From contig JAHLJT010008756.1 of the NCBI GenBank assembly GCA_031308135.1, forward strand, positions 74,063,821 to 74,127,820: a DNA stretch of 64,000 nt, written 5' to 3'. Shown piece by piece: positions 36,474-46,900 of this stretch (positions are counted from its first letter, which is position 1; each line of letters starts with the position of its first letter). Position numbers and translations under genes: made by a program. Source of the stretch: Acheta domesticus. Lineage: Eukaryota; Arthropoda; Insecta; Orthoptera; Gryllidae. The notes below the pieces were generated by a model that was not told the DNA's origin, did not search any database, and worked only from the letters and a program-made list of their open reading frames with translations.

Positions 36474-36739
36474 AATATTAATATTATTATTATTACCATT
36501 CTTGAGTATTTTGCCAACTAAGTTCGCGTTCTCCTAGACAGAACAAAGTTCACTCTTTTTCCACACTCCATATGTATATACACTCCATATGTAGCATACA
36601 GTCCGTGCAGAATCGGCAATAAAAGTATTAAAACGATCAAGGATAATACCTCACATGCCAACATGTTTAAGCATATTGGTATTGGAACTTTCGAAATTGA
36701 GTGATGTCGTTCATTCTATGTACGATAAAGCAATATAAG

Positions 36740-37040
36740 CAGAGGCTCGAGGCGAGTCTGGCGCAGCTTATGAACGCAAGAGTGCGGGCGCGCCGCACCG
36801 AGCCGTTCCGCGCAAAGCCCTGAGCGGCGACGCTGGGCAGAGGAGCCCCGGCGCGCGGCGCAGTTTCGCCAAGTGGGCGCTCGCGTCGCAGGCACGCCTC
36901 CCCTCCGCGCCTAATCGCCCTTTAATGGGGCTCCCTTCGGCGGAGGCTTCGCTCGGGATCTCCACGCCCGCGCTCCCACACCCGCCCCGCCCCATACCGC
37001 TAGCCACGCGTCTCGCTCTGCTTCCGCTCCACAACGCCCT
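36740..37040. other. GC- and CpG-rich island with CTAATCGCC motif
   Basis: The island is dense in GCGC and CCGCGC. It contains CGCCTAATCGCCCTTTAATG near 36907-36926, a paired TAATC/TAAT arrangement like that in the island at 29.5 kb. It passes without a break into the CCCTCG-type low-complexity tract. Open frames on both strands are explained by composition. Confidence 0.5.
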
Positions 37041-37089
37041 CGCCCACCCGCCATTGCCATCGCCGTCGCGCTCGCACCCCCGTCGGTGC

Positions 37090-38990
37090 CCGCGCCGTCA
37101 CCCCTGCATTTGCAATCGTTCACGACCTCACCCTCTCCCTTCTCCCTCCTCCCCTTCGCTCTCGCTCTCGCCCTCGCCCTCGCCCTCGCCCTCGCCCTCG
37201 CCCTCGCCCTCGCCCTCACCCTCGCCCTCGCCTACGTCCTCGTCCTCGTCCTCCCCTCGCCCTCACCCTCCCGCCCCAGCCGCAGCCCCCGCCCCGCCCC
37301 CGCCCCGCCCTCGCTCTCGTCCTCGCCCACGTCATCGCCCTCGCCCACGCGCTTTCCCTCGCCCTCGCCCTCGCCTTCGTCCTCGCCCTGGTCTTTACCC
37401 TCACTATCTCCCTCGCCATCGCCCTCGCTATCACCCACGCCATCATCCACGCCATAACCCTCACCATCACCCTTGCCATTGCCCTCGCCTTCCCCCTCCT
37501 ATTGGCCTTCGTCCTCGCTCTCACTCCGATTGGGCCTTGCATTAGCTTTCGTCTTCACCCCTGCCTCTGGCCAATACGATCTCTCTTGCCCTCGCCATTG
37601 CTCCCGCCCTCACCCGCGCACAATTTCTTCGTCACCCTTTGTCTTGGTCATCTCTATGCTCTGGCCTAGCTCACGGCCTTGCCCTTGCTCTGGCACTCGC
37701 CATCGACCTGGCCCTCTCATACTCGCATTAACTTTATCCTCCCTTCACTTTTGCTCTCACCCTTGTCCTCGCCCTCGCCGACGCTCTCTCTCTTCCCGTC
37801 TACATCGCTTCCACCCTCTCTCTCTCTTTCTCTCTCTCTCTCTTCTTGCCTACGCACTTGCACTCCTCATCCTAACTCTCCGTCTTTCTCTCCCTCAATA
37901 CCGCTCTCTTCCTTGCCATCACTTTCGTATGATTGGTTATTTTGTGTTTCCTGTTGTGGTCAATAGTTCCGTAAGTGTAGTGCTTTAATAATAGGCTGAT
38001 GAACCTAGCTAGCTACCTAGGAAGCTAGTATCGTAATTCCGCCACAGACGTGCCTCGATCTCCAGGAATTTCGTATCAGAGACCTCACCTTCGCCTCTCT
38101 CTCGGTCTATCCCCCTAGCACTCCCTCTCTCTCTTTCTATCTCTCTGTGCTGTCTCTCGTTCTTATCTGTCCTCTTGTCCTCTACCTCTCCGTCCTCCTT
38201 ATTTGCGCTCTCGCTATCGCTCACACCTTCGCTTTATTTTGCTTCCTCCACCTCTCGCTTTCGTTCTCTCCCTCGCCATTTCCGTTACCCTCTCCTCCTC
38301 TCTCACCTTCGCCCCCTCTCTTGCAATCTCTCCACCTATCTTTCACTCTTCGTACGAGATCTTCCCCTTGCCCTCACCTTCACTCTTACTTTCGCCCTCG
38401 TTCTCATCTCCCTCTCGCTCGCGCCAACGCTCTCCACCTTCCCTGTTCCTTGCCCTCGTCTTCCCTTGCCCCGTCCCTTCGCCCCGAATTTGCCACCGAA
38501 TTTCCCTCTCACCTTCGCATGCATTTTCTCCCACGCCCCCCTTCGCTGTCACCCTCCTCGTCTCTATCGCTTCTGACTATCCCCCTTCTCTTTTCTCTCC
38601 ACTTCTACCTCGCCCTGTCTTCCACCCCTCTCCCATCGTTCTTAACCCATGTCTCGTCCACGTCCTGTGCCCTCTCGACCTCGTTCTTGGTCTCCCCATC
38701 CACCTCGCCCTCCTTTCGCTCCTTCCTTCATCTTCCGCACTCCCCTGTCCACGTTTTTCTTCGCCCCCTACTCTCCCTCGCTCCACACTCACCCTCCTCT
38801 TGTCCTTGTTCTCACCCTCACTCTCGCCTCACTTCCCAATCGGCTTCTCTCTACTATCGAAACCACCTGACACGCCACTGCCCTTGAACCCCTTCCAGCA
38901 GTGTTCGCCTCCATCGTCTTGCCAGTGTCTTTCTAGTTTGTGTCATCCCTTGGCTTTCATGACTCTTACCACCTTCGCCATCTCACAGCT
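37090..38990. repeat. CCCTCG hexanucleotide core and CT-rich tract
   Basis: From about 37170 to 37232 the plus strand is an almost pure CCCTCG array of about ten units, and for nearly 2 kb around it the same words persist in blurred form (CTCGCC, CTCTCTCC, CATCACC). The plus strand is strongly pyrimidine-biased and the minus strand carries GGGCGA repeats, a G-quadruplex-prone pattern. Frames of up to 264 codons, such as poly-Ser/Pro and poly-Arg/Ala peptides, follow from the repeat and are not claimed as proteins. Near 37964-37988 a short match to SINE A (TTCCGTAAGTGTAGT) interrupts the tract. Confidence 0.92.
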
Positions 38991-39102
38991 TTCCTGAAAC
39001 CGCCTCATTTGTCATCTCGTAGACATCGGTAGCCCGCCGCTTCCGTCTCCTTTTCCTTGATAATCCTTCGCCTTGCAAGGCTATCACCAATGCCGTCCTA
39101 CA

Positions 39103-39390
39103 TTTTTTTAAGGGCGAAAAAATAACTTCGTACGCCTTCCTTCGGAGGGGAAGTAAATCCGGCTGTCCCATGTTGGTATATTTACTTGCATGTAAAAGAT
39201 CCTCAAGCCTAAATGGCGCCTCTGAGCTAAATTCAAATCGTCTGTTTCGTCGCCCAAGATAATACCTTCTTTCTCCGCTAGGTGGTGAAAGGAGCGTAGT
39301 GAAATTTGCGTGGTCAGACGGAAGAGCGGGCCTGATGGCCCGAGTCTCGCCACGTAAAATAAGGCATTAACTAACTAACTAACTAACATT
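39103..39390 (+). mobile_element. SINE family B, copy 2, 5'-truncated, TAAC tail
   Basis: From the AAGGGCGAAAA segment onward this copy follows 7187-7445 in order: the TTCGGAGG block, AGATCCTCAAGCCTAAA, CTCTGAGCTAAATTC, GTGAAATTTGCGTG and GCCACGTAAA. It lacks the tRNA-like head and ends in about five TAAC units (39367-39388), which fixes the family's 3' end and plus orientation. Confidence 0.85.
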
Positions 39391-39419
39391 CCTGCGTGCC
39401 TCCGATATTCTTCCTACGC

Positions 39420-40240
39420 CCCCCCACACACACTTACAGATTGTCTCCATTGTTCATTCTTTCCGCTCTCTTCTCGCGTTTCCCTACCCACTTCTATCCT
39501 CATCTCTGATTGCTATCCTCTGACATGGTAATTGCAATGCTATCGTCTCCACGGTCGCCAATGCCAACTTCTCAACTAAGTTTTCAGTGTTGTGAACTTT
39601 ACTTGTCACTGCCACCAGTCATCATGCGCTGTCGGTATCGTGGTCAAAACTAGTGGCCCTAACAACTACCAGAATTCGTTGCTTCGCTTCACTGTCGATT
39701 TCATTTCAGTGCCAAGTATCCTTGCTGCTGTTGTTTCTATGACATCCACATTTCCACCTTCTTTGTTTCTCTTTCATCTCTTTATCCCCTACTCTTTCCC
39801 CTCTTCCCCTCATTTTTCTCCCCTCCATTCTCTTTATTCGCTTACTCCCTTTTCCACCTTTGCACCCACGCCTGTTCGTCTCCCTCTCATTGCTCACTTG
39901 CTTTTATTTCTGGGTCCTGCTTCACCGAGTCCGATAACATCAACACTACGATCAAGGGTGGTTTCTGTTATCTTTAACCTTGTGATGCCATCATATTTCC
40001 ACTGCGTGGCTTTCTTCCTATATTTTATTACGTTGTCAGTCACAGCACTATTCACATCACCAGCTTCACCACAGCTAAGACCTCTTTATAAACGTAATTA
40101 TTCCGAGTAGCGCTCCGGCCAATCTGGCCGGCGGACCATCATTATGGTGGCCATCGTCACCACCACTGCTTCGCCTCCGTCGCCATCAACATTACCGCCA
40201 CCGTCACCATTGCCGTCACCATTTTCGCCGGCCCCAAGGC
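39420..40240. repeat. CT-rich and CCATCGCC-type low-complexity DNA
   Basis: Blurred CT-rich sequence continues after the SINE and ends in a clearer GCCATC/CACCGTCACC array at 40148-40230. A 172-codon frame (39592-40110) and an 85-codon frame (40144-40401) run through it; both have low-complexity Ser/Pro/Leu composition with no recognisable domain and are not called as genes. Confidence 0.65.
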
Positions 40241-41147
40241 ATCCACATGCAACATTCAGAGAAAGGACAGATATGCGCCATTACGTCGTGACTTCCGCAA
40301 TTCAGCAGTGGTTGACTGCTCCGCAGCCCGCGGCTACTTTCCGAAGGAAATGTCTTTCTCTCAGAGGTCGTAGCAACGGAGAATTTTGCAGACATCTCTA
40401 GTCTTTCACGAAACCACCAAATAAAGAAAGAGAGCATTTTCGTAGAATGTGAAAGCATCGGAGATGTTGACTTCTGAGGGGGGCATAAGACTTGTATGAA
40501 AAAAGAGAGACATTGTGTTAACAATTAGCTGAAGTAACTCGTACAAGATCACAAACATAATTTACGAAATGTGAGATTACAGAGTCACAAGATATATCTC
40601 AGAATGAACTGAATATATCTCAAACTGAATTCTAAAATATGTTTTCGAACAATTGTGAACTGTGAATGAGATTACAGTCACAGTACAGATTACAGTCATT
40701 TTAAGCTAAAATTGTGCATTCAGTTGTAACGTAATTACAGAATACGTTTTGTATGAATAGAATAATACGTTTTGTCAAAATATTCTTAATGTGGCAATGT
40801 ACTAGTATCTTCAAATATAGAATACTGAACATATTGTGTCATGTTCGGGGATACAACTGATGAAATTTCCATTCTTGTTCGAAAAAATGTTCTGTTCACT
40901 TTGGTGGTTATAAAATATACAGGTATAACTTCATTGGTGTTAAATACTTTGGAGACACATTCCCAGCATTCAAACAATAAAAAAAATGTTAATATAAACA
41001 TAAGTCTGAAAATCATTTATTAGGGAGTTAAAGGATAATCCATTAAAGGATTCGATCCTTTGTTGGGATCAAAAAAGTAACTGAATTAAAATGTTGCCCG
41101 TTGATTGTTTGATTGTTTTCGTTTGTTTTATTGTTGAATAATAAAGT

Positions 41148-41394
41148 ATGCAAAAGAAAGTGTATTCTGAGAATGAACAGACAGATATGCACTATTTTTA
41201 TGGCCTTTCAGACGGAAATTCATTACGAACACGTGAGATTTATGCAGAAAGGTACCTCAACAGGCAGTTACCTTGTTCACAAACATTCTCTCGGATTCAC
41301 CAACGTTGAAAGAGAGTGGGTCATTTGACAGGAGTGTTGTGGATACTGGAATACCCAGAGAGATACGAAGCATTGAGCATGAAGAATGTGTTCT
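41148..41394 (+). pseudogene. DUF4817-type transposase gene, 5' part
   Basis: An ATG at 41148 opens a frame reading MQKKVYSENEQTDMHYFYGL, then NSLRTREIYAERY and TFSRIHQR. This is the N-terminal helix-turn-helix layout (xxMHFxYG...AxRxYxxRYP...FxxxHxRLxExGSF) of the DUF4817 family found in arthropod mariner/Tc-type transposase-like genes. A one-base deletion at about 41306 shifts the frame, after which LKESGSFDRS and EHEECV follow. At 41394 the gene is cut by a Jockey LINE and resumes at 43881. The last 16 bases are the target duplication. The frameshift is independent of the insertion. Confidence 0.85.
41379..41394. repeat. Target-site duplication, left copy, of Jockey LINE
   Basis: ATGAAGAATGTGTTCT is repeated without a mismatch at 43865-43880 and brackets the LINE exactly. 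Confidence 0.97.
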
Positions 41395-43666
41395 CATGGG
41401 GATGTCGGTCTACGAACCCCGCAGGTAAATATTTATACAACGTAAAAAGAAACCTGTATCTCAACATACTATCACCAACCGAACCCACTTATTTCCCATA
41501 TGATCCAAACAAAAGTCCAGACATACTTGACATAGCGATCACAAATATTAAAACTCAGTTTATGTCTACAACGTATCATGAACTAGAATCAGATCACTTG
41601 CCAGTAATAATATCAACTCGCGTAGAAAAACCTCCCCCAACCCCCCCACCCACCTTAAATACTTATAACATCAATTGGAAGTACTTTAAAGGTTCTGTAA
41701 AGAAATCCATATCGACATTTCACAATCTGAACTCTCCCCAAGAAATTAACCAAGCCATTACGACCCTCAACAACATAGTAATTAATACTATTAACAACAG
41801 TCATATTCAAAAAATGTTAGATGTTAACAAAATACTACATAAACCGCTCCCGCCTAATATAATTAACTTAATTCGAATAAAAAATAAAACAAGGCGACTT
41901 TGGAGTTCCTTAAGAATTCCCTCATTAAAAAAAGAACTAAATCTCTTAAATAATATTTGTAAAAAGGTTCTCAACAAATATAAACAAGAACAATACAATA
42001 CCTATATCAATAACTTAAATACTAAAAATAACTCACTAAGGCAATTTTCTAAGAAACTCTTGAAAAAAAGAGATAGTATTCCCCCATTAGCAACTAGTGA
42101 TGGCAAAAAATACTCCCCAATGGAACAAGCTGAAGTATTAGCCTCCCACTTCGTCAACACATTCACCCCTAATAACTCCCCCAAAAATCCCAAACACGAC
42201 GAAATTTTGACTGTGTTTAATGCTCCACTATATAATGTTCCCCATCAAATACAATTCATATCCCCTAATGAAATAAGAAAAATAATAAAGGATATGCCAA
42301 ACAAAAAAGCACCAGGCCATGATCGTATCAAAACAGTCATTTTAAAACATCTACCGGAGAACGCCATTGCTTTTCTAAACAATATTTACAATTCTATATT
42401 GAGAACAGGATATTTTCCTCAAATATGGAAACACTCAGTCATTCACCCAATAGCAAAACCAAACAAGAATCACTCAAAAGCAGAAAATTATAGGTCTATC
42501 AGCCTGCTACCTATAATGTCAAAAATCTTAGAGAAACTAATACTTATCAGATTGAATAAATACGTTAAGAAAACTAACAGTATACCTCAGCACCAATTTG
42601 GTTTCAAATCACAACACTCTACCACCCACCAACTACTAAGACTTACGGAACATATTCATTCTGCATTCCAAAAGGGACAACATACAATCGCTGCATTCGT
42701 AGACATCTCGCAAGCTTTCGACAGGATTTGGCATCCAGCTCTCTATTTTAAATTAATTTCAATAGGTACACCCAAATATCTAGTGTTTGTTATCCTTAGT
42801 TATATCACAAATAGAACATTTTCAGTATCTGTCGAAGGCCACTGCTCTAATCCAAGGAAAATCACTGCTGGGGTTCCTCAAGGTTCACCACTTTCCCCCT
42901 TATTGTTCAATTTATACACTGCAGATATACCGACTTCAGCACAAATAAACACCGCTCAATTTGCCGACGACACTGCACTCTACATCTCAGGGAACTCTTC
43001 AAACACAACTTCGAAATCACTTAAACTTACTTGCAAATTGGGCTAATATCCGGAAAATAAAGTTGAATCTAACAAAATCTTCAGCAAAGATATTCACATT
43101 AAGACCATTCACACATCCTCTTCCACTTTTCATAAATAATGACATCATCAATTGGACACCAACAAATAAAACAATAAAATATTTGGGCTTAAATTTCGAC
43201 ACTTGACTCAACTGGAAGCAGCAGATAGAGGTAAAAACTCAGCAAGACAAAATTAAACTAATTCAATTACGACCCTTACTGAACCAACACAGTCAACTCT
43301 CCACATCCAATGCTTTATTACTCTACAAAGCAATAATCAGGTCTACACTCTTATATCCTTGCCCCATCTGGACCAATGCCGCCAATACCAATCTAAATAA
43401 AATGCAAGTGATCCAAAATAAAGTTTTAAGATTAATTACTAAAGCACCATGGTTCATAAGTAACAGTCAACTGCATAATGATTTAAATATGAACACAATA
43501 ATACACCAAATGGCCTATCTTGCACACAATTTTTACACAAACCTCCCCAAATCCAAGCATCATCCTTCTATAAACTGGGCAAAACCCCCAAGTATCAAAC
43601 GAGAATTAATAACAGATATCCCTTGCATTCATTCTATAAAATATTCGCAAACCTGGAATAATTAAT
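41395..43666 (+). pseudogene. Jockey ORF2: endonuclease C-end and reverse transcriptase
   Basis: The frame carries the end of the apurinic-type endonuclease (SPTEPTYFP, PDILDIAI, then ESDHLPVI at about 41586-41610), a linker, then the reverse transcriptase: KKAPGHDRIKT (about 42305), YRSISLLPIMSKILEKLI (about 42490-42545), motif A AAFVDISQAFDRIWH (about 42690-42735), GVPQGSPLSPLLFNLYTADI (about 42871-42930) and the catalytic FADDTALY (about 42961-42984). The frame is lost by a shift near 42990-43005 and continues in the neighbouring frame (NHLNLLANWA, then WTPTNKTIKYLGLNFD). It then meets TGA at 43204-43206, probably a decayed CGA, and runs to TAA after WNN at about 43664. The enzyme would nick target DNA and copy LINE RNA; this copy cannot make it whole. 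Confidence 0.95.
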
Positions 43667-43740
43667 TATCTGAGGTGCTCCCTGCTTCCTCTCTCACTTT
43701 ATTTTTTTATATTATTTTTATAGAATTGTAGTGTGTATAG

Positions 43741-43788
43741 TTTTAAGTTAGTTTAAGTTAGATTAAGTTAGCATAAGGTAGATTAAGT
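43741..43788 (+). repeat. TTAAGTTAG minisatellite in LINE 3' UTR
   Basis: Four to five units of about 10 bases (TTAAGTTAGA and variants) lie just before the AAATAAATT/A-rich end of the Jockey element. Short 3' UTR repeats of this kind occur in several LINE families and may help template recognition; that role is inferred. Confidence 0.85.
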
Positions 43789-43864
43789 CCATCAAACATT
43801 TGCACAGTTAAAATGTAAACTGAAAAATGTAATATCAACTGAAAATAAATTATAATTTAAAAAA

Positions 43865-43880
43865 ATGAAGAATGTGTTCT
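43865..43880. repeat. Target-site duplication, right copy, of Jockey LINE
   Basis: Exact copy of 41379-41394, directly after the LINE's A-rich tail. Confidence 0.97.
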
Positions 43881-43953
43881 TCGTAATGTCGAAGAAAACA
43901 CCTCAGATAGCACAAGATGCATCGCACTAAGGGAATTTTCCACTAATGAATGA
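43881..43953 (+). pseudogene. DUF4817-type transposase gene, 3' part
   Basis: The interrupted gene resumes in phase when the LINE and one duplication are ignored: the codon split at the insertion is completed and is followed by RNVEENTSDSTRCIALREF, matching the VEENPxxSTRxIA segment of the family. A stop, TGA at 43951-43953, follows NE. The family is normally longer, so the gene was probably already truncated or mutated here. No DDE catalytic domain was recognised downstream. Confidence 0.85.
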
Positions 43954-43959
43954 ATTTTT

Positions 43960-46900
43960 CACTAAAATCTTCGGTACATATGTCACTGTCAGCGGGTTCA
44001 ATAATTAAATGTGTCGGACTACCAGTTAAGCACAACATCTGTTGATATTTGTCCTGTCGTACTTTGAGGGTTTTCATGTTATGATTCAATTATCAATATT
44101 TTGAAAATGTAAGATCCCATTGCAAGTAAACCTAGCCTTACCAGAGAACGAGATAAATTTCATGAAATTCATTAACGTAGCACATTTCTGTAACATGCGA
44201 TTACAGTAAGTCCTGCTTAACCCATAACTGGCCATGGTATGAAATACAAATACCTAATTAATGCTAAGTATTAAAATTTTACCAAATTCCGAACACTTTT
44301 TTAATTACGGCCAGTTTTGGGTTAAACCTTTGGGGTTGAATCATACATTATTACCTTATTGGTCCCTATTTCTTTCTTCCACGTCTGAATACAGAATGGC
44401 AACCACAGTTTCTCAAAAATAGTAAGTTAAATTATTTAATTTCTGACGTACCTCGGGACAATCCCCAACAAATGTGGTTTTTATATGACGGCGCGCCATG
44501 TCATTTCAGTCTGATATTCGTAATTCTTCGTAATGTATTTCTTCGCCCGGGGACTGAGAAAGTCTCTGGTTTATGTGACACCTGCTCCTGATATTAACAT
44601 TCAGAGAGAGAGAGAATATTCAAGCTCGATTTGGCCAAATACTCGACTGGGATTTTTATCAGAAAACGCAATAACGTGGAACGAAGGATAAGGACATCCA
44701 TCGAAGCAGAATGAAGTCGCTTCGAGCAATTTTTGTAATTTTAAATATCTTAAAACTCAGTGAAAAATTATTTTCAGGCCTTCATTCATATGAACATTGT
44801 TTTTACTGTTTTGATGTTAACAGTAGGGACCCAAAGTATTTGACACCAATAAGATACATTCTGTATGAGATAATATTAAATCCATGTGATTTCCTCGTAT
44901 TTCTTTTTCTTCGACCAAATGCCTCGGTAATTTATGTGTCATGTAATATAATCACACGATTTCATGACAAACCCGTATTTCCCACAGTTCATTTCGAAAC
45001 GTTTTCCCAGACACGAGTATTTATCGTACTGAAACTCATTCTACTCCTCTTCGCAGTTGTATGTCTCGCATGTGGGGTAGTGAACATGCAATATAACGGA
45101 ATTCCATTCTTGACTTCCCCTCTTGTAATCTCACTCAATCAGGGCTTTACAAAGTTGTCTAAAACAAATCAAACTCTGGATACATCATACATAGGAGGCT
45201 GTTCTCATGACTTTCCATGTTAGGTTGCGAAAATATAAATTAATTACTTTCTCTCCACTTGCACGTAAAATAATATGCGGAGTCACTTGGATAATCTCCA
45301 AGCTCTTTCTTGCTTCCGATTGCAAATTTCTGTGCAGAATCCAAAAGTGGTGAAGTCTGTTTAGAAGAGTTATAAATATCATTAACAAAAATTGCTGCTT
45401 TCAAGTTGTTGAGAACGGTCTTTAGTGAGGAAAATAAACATTGTTTTACCCTGCATTTCCTCTTTTATCAGAAGACAAGGGATTTGAAGGGTCAGATCAG
45501 TCTCTGAAGCCCTTTTTCGGATACCCCTGAGCTAAATTAAACACAGAGTTTTGGTGTCTGTATAAACCAGACTATTACGAGACTAGCTGATTGGCTGGCT
45601 CGCCGTCTGCTCCCCTGACGATGCAGCGTGTGTAATTATTTCCTTCCGCGCGTCGGCATCAATTGCGAAGCTGCTGCTCCCTTCACGCCTATGCCCCCTA
45701 GCCGTCAGTGATTCACCCCTTTTGGAAAAGACATCAGGCAGCACCCGATGACTGTCGGAGGGGGCCAGTGACTTTCTGGCTCGTCGATGGACATAATACC
45801 ACGACTAACGGGAGAACAGATATCTGGGGAGATGCTGCGATATGTGAATGGTTCCCAGCACGTGAGGACACTGAAGAATGGGAATGATTCTTTCGTCGTC
45901 TTTACTAGATCAACATACAAAATTGTACTGATACCGCACGTATTTGGAATTCTCTGCTTGATAAAATCTGCTATCAAGCAACTCACTCTCAGACCGAATC
46001 AGTTCTACCCTGAAAACTATATCTGTAGTAGTTGTTAACATCATTAGGCCGAATTTAATCAAATAACAAAGTCCGTTATTTATGATGTTGGTCGTGAATT
46101 ACTTTATTACTTTTCACAATACTACCACCTCATAAGAAAAACTCATATAAGCTTCTCTAGGAATGGAAGTTCTCATATGCCACCTTCGACTATAATTCAT
46201 TTTTTATAATGGACCATAAAGGACGTTGGCCGTTAAAATACTTAACAGACGCCGGCCATTTAGAGCAGATTTTTACCCCTGATTTTGTTACTATGTTGAG
46301 TATTGTAAATTGTATGTATTTGAAATAATTGTATGTACAGTATTACGAAAAATTTGCCGTACATTCCACATTAAACTTTGCCACATTATTCTGCAATATA
46401 CGAATATTTCATCAACAATACGGCACCATTGACAATGCATCGCTGTTATAAATAAGCTCCTGGTGTTTCGTAGTCACATAAGAGGCTGCCTCTTATAAGG
46501 TTTGATTTTCAGATAGTAGTCTTTCAGTTCAGCACTGACGGCAAATGCTTGAAAGTCCCCGTCAGTGCTGATGCTGGGCGCTCAGTAAGCTTGGCAACTT
46601 GTTCATGTGTAACGAGTTACTTAAAATTCAAAATACATTGCCGCTTCATTTTTGCGTTCTTTTTTAATCTAACTGAAGTTGAAAGATTTTTCGCAAAAAC
46701 TTTTCGTTCGAAAGTTGTTTACTATTTGTCATACTCGGGAAAGTGAACTAAAAAATTCTTCTGTATTACTATAATATCTGTGAAACCAGTTGTTTCGGTA
46801 GTTTCCAGTAGTCAAAATCGTAACCTTTTGAAATCGTTATTGCTATTATTAATATTATATGACATGCTTTATTCATTAATGGATTTTTTTATTTACGATC

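Larger units (their letters stand above)
41395..43864 (+). mobile_element. Jockey-clade LINE, 5'-truncated (2.47 kb)
   Basis: The insertion begins abruptly inside the endonuclease part of ORF2 (WGCRSTNPAG), so it is 5'-truncated, as is usual for target-primed reverse transcription. It ends with an A-rich tail after a short TTAAGTTAG minisatellite (43741-43788), and exact 16-bp duplications flank it. It lies inside a DUF4817-type gene in the same orientation. The identical duplications and nearly open reading frame suggest it is among the younger insertions here. Confidence 0.96.

Noticed and set aside
36925..37545. 206-codon Ser/Pro/Arg-rich frame and opposing Arg/Ala-rich frames
   Set aside because: They are direct translations of the CCCTCG hexanucleotide array, open on both strands because of composition.
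38147..38997. Two overlapping frames of 246 and 264 codons
   Set aside because: Ser/Leu/Pro-rich translations of CT-rich DNA in two phases of the same strand; composition explains both.
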